Assembly: GCA_947311845.1 (NCBI GenBank)
Contig: CAMZMU010000040.1
Span: 61,563,901 to 61,627,900, forward strand
Length of the DNA stretch: 64,000 nt
DNA from: Poa pratensis
Taxonomy: Eukaryota; Streptophyta; Magnoliopsida; Poales; Poaceae
Direction: 5' to 3'
Positions 57,962 through 64,000 of this stretch are shown in pieces; position 1 is the stretch's first letter, and each line of letters opens with the position of its first letter. Both the position numbers and the translations under genes were made by a program. The notes beneath the pieces were generated by a model. It was not told the origin of the DNA, made no database searches, and worked only from the letters and a program-made list of their open reading frames with translations.

Positions 57962-60900
57962 TCAAGCTTTGGCTTCAGGAGCCGGGTCACGGGGAGGAGA
58001 GCCGGTTGGTTGTTCTTCGACGGTCTTTGCCGGGTCTTCTTCTTCGGCGGCCGCCGGGTTAGCCTCTGGCTCCTTGGTCTCGTCGGTTTCTTTGGCCTTG
58101 GTCTTGCGCCGGGTGATTTTTCGAAGTGGCTGGAAGAAGTTTTCATCATCTTCTTCAGCTATCGCCCGTGACGGAGGAGGAATAACTGGCGTAGAGGAGC
58201 TGGGAGCAGTGGAGGTACCAGGAGCATTTTTGCCGGGTCAATGGAATCCTTATAGCTTTGGAGGAGATCGACGCGTTGTGGCTCGTCATCCATGATCTCT
58301 TCATCATTTTCAGTATCCAAGCTGCAAAGTGGTGAGCTTCATCTTGCTGGCAATTACAGTGGCAACGTGCCGGGTTTGCTTCACAACCCGGGCGTAGCAC
58401 TTCTTATCGAACTCCTTGCCATCAGTGTCAAACTGAGGAAAGCCCTTCTTCAGTGGAGCCGGGTTTAGCTGGGGATGGTAGGCCTTTGCCAAGGCAAGAC
58501 CTCGCATCACCCCGGCCCTGCAAGCTGATCTCTTGAGCAGATGGATCCATTGCGGCATTGTTGACAGATGCCCAAGGACTTCAGTGTACTTGCTTGGCGG
58601 GTTCTCCCAGAGCCTAGCGGCTTTGATGACCTCGCAGCTGCCAAAGTACAGCTGACGTGTCAGCGTGTACATGCATTTGATCTTCTCTGCAGCGGTTTTG
58701 CGGAGGTTCCCATCACGAGGGCCTGTGTAAGGAAAAGTAACAGTGAATTTCAAAAACCGGGTCTGCTTGATCAGTTTAGGTTGAAATTCAAAGGAGTAGT
58801 GCTTACCCACTAAAGATTCAACCATAGAGGTGATCATTCTTTTTAGCCGGGTCAGCTCGTTGTTGGTTTCATCCAGCTGCTTCTGCAGGGTCTCCTGTTG
58901 CTCCTGGAAGTTCTCCTCGTTCTCCTGCATGTCCTTCTTCAGATCAGAGTTTTCTTGCGTCAGAGCAGTAATTTTTCTTCTAAGGCCTGGAGTTGAGCTG
59001 AGTGATCAGCCCGGGTCTCAGATTCAGTTTTGGCAGCGTCAGTGAGCCGGGTGATTCAGCCTGGGCCTTGGCATGGTCTTCCTGTTAAGATGCAAAAAGT
59101 TATGTTAGTCCCAGGTGCCGCAGGCACAAACCGGCACTTGGGGGCTACAGTGTTCAAAGTTTCGATGTGAAAGTGGGCAAGTTTTAAATGATGGTAGTTT
59201 TTTAGTCCCAGGTTGCTGTAAACAGATAACCCGGCACTTGGGGGCTACAGGTTTGAAGTTTTTACCTAAGGAATGCATATTGTAAGCACCAAGCTCATCA
59301 CAAGTGATGAACTTAGAGCTTGGGGCTACTTAGGGTATAGTTATGCAAGAAAGTATACAGGCAAGAAGTAAAAAGGGGTACCTGATATCGTTTTTCAATT
59401 AGGGCGACCAGTTCTGTCTCCAGGGTCTTGTGTTGAGCAAGGCGAGAAAAATATTCATCGCAAAGTGCTGGAACGGACATGGCGTCCAAAGCTGGTGAAT
59501 ATGAGGAAGAAGTCGGGTTCTTGTCCTTGGCAGGAGTTGCCGGGTCAGCATCTGGGGCTGGCACCTTGGCAAGTGTCTCAGGAGCATTTTGCACTGGAAC
59601 GTGCCGGGTTCCAGTAACCCGCACTTCATCTTCTTTAGTCCCAGAGCCTAACCCGGGCGAGTGAGCAGCTGGGGAGGGTTCTGGCACCGGGTCAACAATA
59701 TTTTTTGGAGAAGCCGCGGGGTTGCTTGCTCCCTTGGCTCGTCTTTGTCCTCCGGTTCTTCAATATGTGCCTCCATAGGAGAAGGCTCTGTGGTTGCTGG
59801 AGGAGGAGACGCCGCGGGAGGAGATTCCGGGTCTTCATCCATAAAAGCTCTGGCACTGGAACAAGATAGTGTTTTAGTTAAACAAGAATGGGACAGTAAA
59901 GTATAGAGGTATGGAAAAGGTGTGTGAAGTATTTCTAACCCGGCGTTGATCTGGAAATCCTCGAGTGTGCTAACACCATCCGAGGAAGAATCTGACAAAC
60001 GAGATGGTTTAGGAACCCGGATCTTGCCAGCTAAAGGGAACTGTTTGCTGGGCGTCTTCTGGATGGATTTGGCCCAGCTTGATAAAGAGCGTTGAGGGAT
60101 ACCTGGGCTCAGGGAAGCTTGGCTTGTAGAAGACCGGGTTCGGCGTCTTTTGTTCGCCTCAGCCTCCTTCTCAGCCTCCTTTCCTGTGATTATGCTTAAG
60201 TTTGAGATGAGTTCATCATGAGAATTGAGAAAAGAGAATGTGGTACCTTGGCAATGGTGGCCCGGGTTCTCTTTTGAGTAGGAGGTGCAGTAACTTGGGG
60301 ACCCGGCGCTACGTCGGAAGCCGGGTCAGTGGGGCCTGGAATAAAATTTGCCGGGTTATCAGTAGAGGTGTCCTTGTTGGGGACTTCGTTGTTAATCAAC
60401 TGGAGGAAGAGCCGGCCTACGGAGTCTAGCTCACCTTCTTCTTCTTCTTCGTTGCCTTCGCTTTCTGTGTCCTCCCATCAGGAGAGGATGTAGGGGTAAA
60501 ATCCACGCTCCACCACTTGGAGTCCTGAGAAAAAGCAGTCACAGTAAATAACAGTCTATTGATAAGTTTACCGGGTTAAAGTAAACAAGATGGATTGAGT
60601 GTTGTCTTTACCGTGGGGGGTTTGTTCTTGGCACTAAATGGGGCGAGCCCGTTCAGTGCAATGGCATCTTTCTTCTCGCCAAGCAATCTCTTGGCATTCT
60701 TCACGAGCTGGTCATCAGTAAGCGTCATCTCGGAATAACGCATGTTGTCTGTGGTTTCACCAGTGTACTGGCAAATTAGCCGGGTCCTGATGCTGAGTGG
60801 CTGGATGAACCAACCGATCCAGCACTTGACCAGATCTGTGCCCTTGAGGCCATGGGCGAGTAAAGCTCTGGCCCGGCGAAGAATGGGCTCGAGCTTGACC

Positions 60901-61584
60901 CGCTCGGCGTCATCGGCGTAACTATTCATTTTGGCATCATATGTTAAGCCCGAGTTCCGGAAAGCCGGGTAACGGGCGTCGTCAGAATCTGGTGAAGTGT
61001 CATTGCAGTAAAAATACGTGTTTTGCCACCCCTTGGGATGGCTGGCTAGAAGAAGAGCCGGGAAATCGCATTCCCTTCGACGCTGGATTGCAACTCCCCC
61101 ATATGGGAGTACTTGGTCCTTGCGAGAGGGGTTGCAGTAGAAGAACTCGAGGAACAGCTCGAGGCTTGGAGCCATTTGCAGATAATCTTCACAGAACACC
61201 ACAAATTGCTGATGTTCAGCATGGAGTTGGGCGCGATGTCTTGAGGCCTAAGGCCGTAGTACTTCAAGACCCGGCGAAAAAACAGGGAACCCGGGGGGCG
61301 AAGGCCGCGCTGAACGTGGTCGAGGAAAACCACCACTTCACCTCCTTGGGGCTGGGACGGATTTCTTCTCCAGCAGCACGCCATTGAATCTCATCCTTCG
61401 GGGGGAGTTCGCCGCAGTTCACGTATTCCTGAAACATCAAGGTCGTCACCGTGGACTTGGTCCAGTTGACCTGAGTAGCAGCGGGGGCGGCGGAGCCAGA
61501 TGCACCGGCGTGGGTGCTGTGAGGTTTCTTTGCAAGCTTCTTCGCCGCACGGGGAGCTCCGGCCTTCGCTTTGTCCTTCACCAT
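57962..61584 (-). CDS. antisense gene of the Gypsy element (putative gypsy-type transposon protein family)
   Basis: On the strand opposite gag-pol, a multi-exon gene starts at ATG 61584 (MVKDKAKAGAP) and ends at TGA 57962. N-terminal exons (about 61584-60580) have SLFFRRVLKYYGL, IAPNSMLNIS, FLEFFYCNPSRKD and GGVAIQRRRECDFP, matching the plant family listed in Pfam as putative gypsy-type transposon (PF04195). The middle (60500-59300) is Pro/Ala/Ser-rich. Then come a coiled coil (about 58930-58820, QEQQETLQKQLDETNNELTRL), a conserved helical domain (58740-58330) and an acidic tail. Breaks at about 61207 and 61340 are single missing bases. Exact introns were not resolved. Function unknown; such antisense genes recur in Tat-group grass elements. 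Confidence 0.7.
59100..59340. repeat. repeated CACTTGGGGGCTAC motifs in the antisense gene's introns
   Basis: GGCACTTGGGGGCTACAG occurs at about 59133 and 59232, and a diverged form (GAGCTTGGGGCTAC) at about 59317. The core equals the tract just before the 3' LTR (CTGGGGGCTAC at 62274-62284). Confidence 0.7.
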
Positions 61585-62284
61585 GGTTGATGAGCTTCGA
61601 GGTTCTCTGAGCGCAACAATGGAGATAAGAAACCCTAGTTCTAGATGTAGATGTGTAGAGGGGAAATGCGAAGCAAATCTGGACGAGACTCGAGTTGGAA
61701 TCAACTGCGGAGCACGGATGTGTGGGATAAACGTACCTGTGAATCTTCTTGCAGGAGGTCGGGAGGCTCGATTTGAGATTGGATCCGCGGCTGCTACAGT
61801 GCGTGCGCGAGGAAGAAGATGAGTTGAATGGGGAAAAGTGACCGTGGTGTCTCTTGGTCTCCTATTTATAGGCACAGTGAAAACCCTAGGGGTGTTGTGG
61901 TAAAAAGTGAAGAGATAAGGATCTTTGACTAAAAGTCAACGACAAACGGAATGAGATAATTACGGAGTATTAAATGATAAGATCGTGGTTAAGATGGATA
62001 AGGATGGATCTCAGTTGGGCGATAATTTTCACTAAGTGTTGAAAGTGAAACCCGGGCGTCGGAACCCGGCAAAAGATAACCGGGTTACGGCGTGAACCGC
62101 CAAAAAGACTGGTCCAGCAAAAGGAGAAAGGAGATATGTTCTGATATTGAATTTGTCATGTGTTGTTTTATGTTTCAGGTGATTAACCCGGCTGGCCAGG
62201 ATATCAGTTCTGCTCAAAGAAGCAATATTCAAGAACAAGAAGCAGAGCATGTCAACCTGGCAACCAGGTTAATCTGGGGGCTAC

Positions 62285-62870
62285 TGATGGGGGGATGATA
62301 ACCCGGTAGGCCCATGAAGAGGGAAGCATGACCCGCCAGGCAGAAGGCCCGGCCAGGCCAGCTAACCATCAGCATGGGCCGGGTTATGTTGCTGGGCCAG
62401 AGGCTTTGGCGGTAACCCGGTTCAGGAAGGGAAGTTTCTAGAAGACCAGAGGCGGTTCAGGACTTGGAAGACACGAAGGCTAGAAGAGCTAGAGTAGGAT
62501 TCCGAGTCTGGGTAGAGCCCGGGTTCGTATTGTAAAGTGCCAGGAGACCCGGTCGTCTATATAAACCGGTCCCTGAGCCCTAGTTGGAGAGAACTTTACG
62601 ATCCAAGCTTAGGTGAGAGAACCATCGAGAGAAACACCACAACCTTGTAACCTAGATCGGGATCCGGCTCTGTTGTCGTAGCCGGGTCATCGAGATCGAG
62701 ATCAATAACAAGATAGCAGGAAGTAGGTCTTTATCTCCAATGGAGAGGCTGAACCTGGGTAAACCTTTTGTCCCTGCCGTGCTAAACAATCTCCCAGACG
62801 CCAGTGTCGCCTTGCCCATCAACTCAAGCTACCCCAAAGTAGCATCTGCCGTGTTATCTACCCCACGACA
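62285..62870 (+). repeat. Gypsy right LTR
   Basis: 586 bp, the partner of 47155-47739, followed by the duplication GCCAT (62871-62875). Confidence 0.93.
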
Positions 62871-63062
62871 GCCATCGTCTTCGCCGCCCATCTTCATCAC
62901 GCGTCGTCATCGAAACAGATCTTTTCGATCGTCGACGCTTACGGTCTACAAGGGTATGTACACCGTTCCCTCCGTTACTTTATATCTGCATAGTAATAGA
63001 TCCTGGCTATTTCAGTTATCGTTGTTAGGAATTTTTTTGTTTTCTGCACACGATCCCCTTCA

Positions 63063-64000
63063 GTCTACCGCTGACATAACTTAAACTGGCTCACAAGAGC
63101 TAGGACAGAAGATCATCATTGGCAGAACAACACATACTCAGTCCAAAATTGCCTCATAAGAAATAGCAAACAAAGATCACAGGGAGATGATTCTGTACAG
63201 GGACCAAGAGGTATGCACAACAATTGAATTTGTACATCACTCAAGGTCCTATGCAAGTCACCTCCGTGCACATATGTTATGCCACATTTTAATCATCGGC
63301 TTGGTGCAAAAGAGAAAAGCAGTCTGGAACAACAAATCAGCCTCATAAACAAGCGCACAAGCAGTGGTGGCATGAAATGGCTCCACGGTACAAAGAGTTG
63401 GGCACAAGAATTCTACTTGAACATAGCTCAAGGTACAGTGGAGCCACTTCCTGCACCTATACTCTGCCGCATTAGAATCATCGGCCACAATGCACAACAT
63501 AAAAGCCTCAGTTATGCTAACATCAATGAAGGCATAAAGAGTATGCACCACCAGACAAGCCACCAAAATTAAGTTGAAGACACAATTAGTTGTGCCTGGT
63601 TCTTAAGTTTGATGGCTGTCTGGTGGTGCCACTACTGCCTCACAAGTAAAGCAGATCATCATAGGCAAAACAACAAGTGCAACAATACACAAATTATGGA
63701 TGCCTCAGTTAAGGTTTGCACCACATGACAACCAACAAAAGCAAGTATAAGACACAATCAGTTATGCCTTGTTCTTAATTTTGGTGGCTGCCTTGTGGTG
63801 CCAGTGATACAAGAACACCCATCATCATTGGCCCAACACTCAAAAGATGATCTCTTAGTACCTGAAATCATACACAAAAACACATATTTTTGCACAGCAA
63901 CAGATACTAAAAGATACTTCTTGAATGCAAACTAGGGAAAAAGAGGCCTCATACATCGTAGCCATGGATTAGCAAAAAGAGTGCCTACAAGAACGAAGTG
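63063..64000. repeat. imperfect repeat modules, probably intron of the B3 gene
   Basis: Several modules of roughly 150-200 bp share AAGCAGATCATCATAGGCA, GCCTCAGTTA-, GACAACCAAC-AAA-AAG and TGCCTTGTTCTTAATTTTGGTGGCTG-type stretches (about 63110, 63270, 63500-63680, 63700-63830). One partner lies left of the nest at 43362-43476. No exon is supported; an AG acceptor-like TGATTTCAG on the minus strand at about 63860 is the only splice-like signal noticed. Confidence 0.5.

Larger units (their letters stand above)
47155..62870 (+). mobile_element. full-length Gypsy retrotransposon, Tat-like, with antisense gene
   Basis: Two near-identical LTRs (47155-47739 and 62285-62870) begin TGATGG and end CGACA. 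They are flanked by a perfect 5-bp duplication GCCAT (47150-47154 and 62871-62875). A primer-binding-type sequence (TTGGCGCCGTCTGTGGGAAT) follows the left LTR and a G-rich tract (CTGGGGGCTAC) precedes the right one. The order gag, protease, RT, RNase H, integrase without a recognised chromodomain, plus a long antisense gene between pol and the 3' LTR, fits the Tat group of grass Gypsy elements. It is inserted in the Copia 3' LTR and is itself split by a 2.5-kb element at 48861-51345. Confidence 0.93.
43477..63062 (+). mobile_element. decayed Copia LTR retrotransposon split by a Gypsy insertion
   Basis: A 5' LTR remnant starts TGAAGGAGATATGCCCTAGAGGC (43477-about 43640). The 3' LTR starts TGAAGGATATATGCC at 45719, runs to 47154 and resumes at 62871-63062 after the Gypsy insertion (about 1.63 kb in total). 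A purine tract (AAGTGGGAGAC) precedes the 3' LTR. The flanks GTTTA (left) and GTCTA (right) fit a target duplication with one change. Without the inserted DNA the element is about 3.9 kb, so most of the 5' LTR, gag and integrase is gone. The LTR start is typical of Angela/Maximus-like Copia elements of Triticeae. Confidence 0.8.

Noticed and set aside
1..64000. CRISPR arrays, operons, riboswitches or bacterial origins
   Set aside because: The spliced genes and transposons show plant nuclear DNA; the tandem arrays lack spacer-repeat structure.

Overview
This is nuclear DNA from a grass. Long multi-intron genes are separated by transposons typical of the Pooideae, most likely Triticeae: Stowaway MITEs with CTCCCTCCGT ends and TA duplications, a CACTA element, a Cassandra LTR carrying 5S rRNA sequence, tRNA-headed SINEs, and a Copia LTR starting TGAAGGAGATATGCCCTAGAGGC. 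Species-level assignment is not possible from the sequence alone.

Layout. 1-888: intergenic, with one Stowaway MITE. 889-8117: a complete CACTA element (TTA duplications) carrying an intact nine-exon Ptta/En/Spm-type protein gene (minus strand), two tandem arrays and a strong hairpin, but no recognisable TNPD-type transposase. 8704-10233: an R2R3-MYB gene (plus). 10234-17254: intergenic, with a Cassandra solo LTR (TSD CTTGT), a tandem duplication, a Mutator-like MITE (10-bp TSD) and a tRNA-derived SINE (16-bp TSD). 17255-38021: a 51-exon callose synthase gene (minus; GSL8/CALS10 type) whose introns hold two Stowaway MITEs, a 5S-containing retroposon and a GC-rich block. 38022-42812: intergenic, with a hAT MITE, a SINE and another Stowaway. 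42813-43265: last exon of a B3-domain gene (minus). The sequence upstream of that exon is occupied by a nest: a decayed Copia element (43477-63062), holding a full-length 15.7-kb Gypsy element in its 3' LTR (47155-62870), which holds a young 2.5-kb non-autonomous LTR element in its gag (48861-51345). After 63062 the B3-side sequence resumes with imperfect repeats.

Two observations stand out. First, the Gypsy element is peppered on both strands, in LTRs, coding and non-coding parts and in all reading frames, with the core GCCGGGT/ACCCGGC: about 80 copies of CCGGGT/ACCCGG counted by eye in about 13.2 kb, roughly 12 times the random expectation, and none seen in the element nested inside it. This resembles motif accumulation for a sequence-specific DNA-binding factor. 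Second, nearly all reading-frame breaks in both the callose synthase gene and the Gypsy genes are losses of one base (once or twice two), mostly from short homopolymer runs, with no insertion noticed. That pattern suggests sequence or assembly error at least as strongly as decay, although the callose synthase gene also has an in-frame TGA where an arginine codon is expected.

The genes do not form an operon-like unit. The MYB, callose synthase and B3 genes are independent transcription units, and the rest is transposon history that can be ordered from nesting and target-site duplications.
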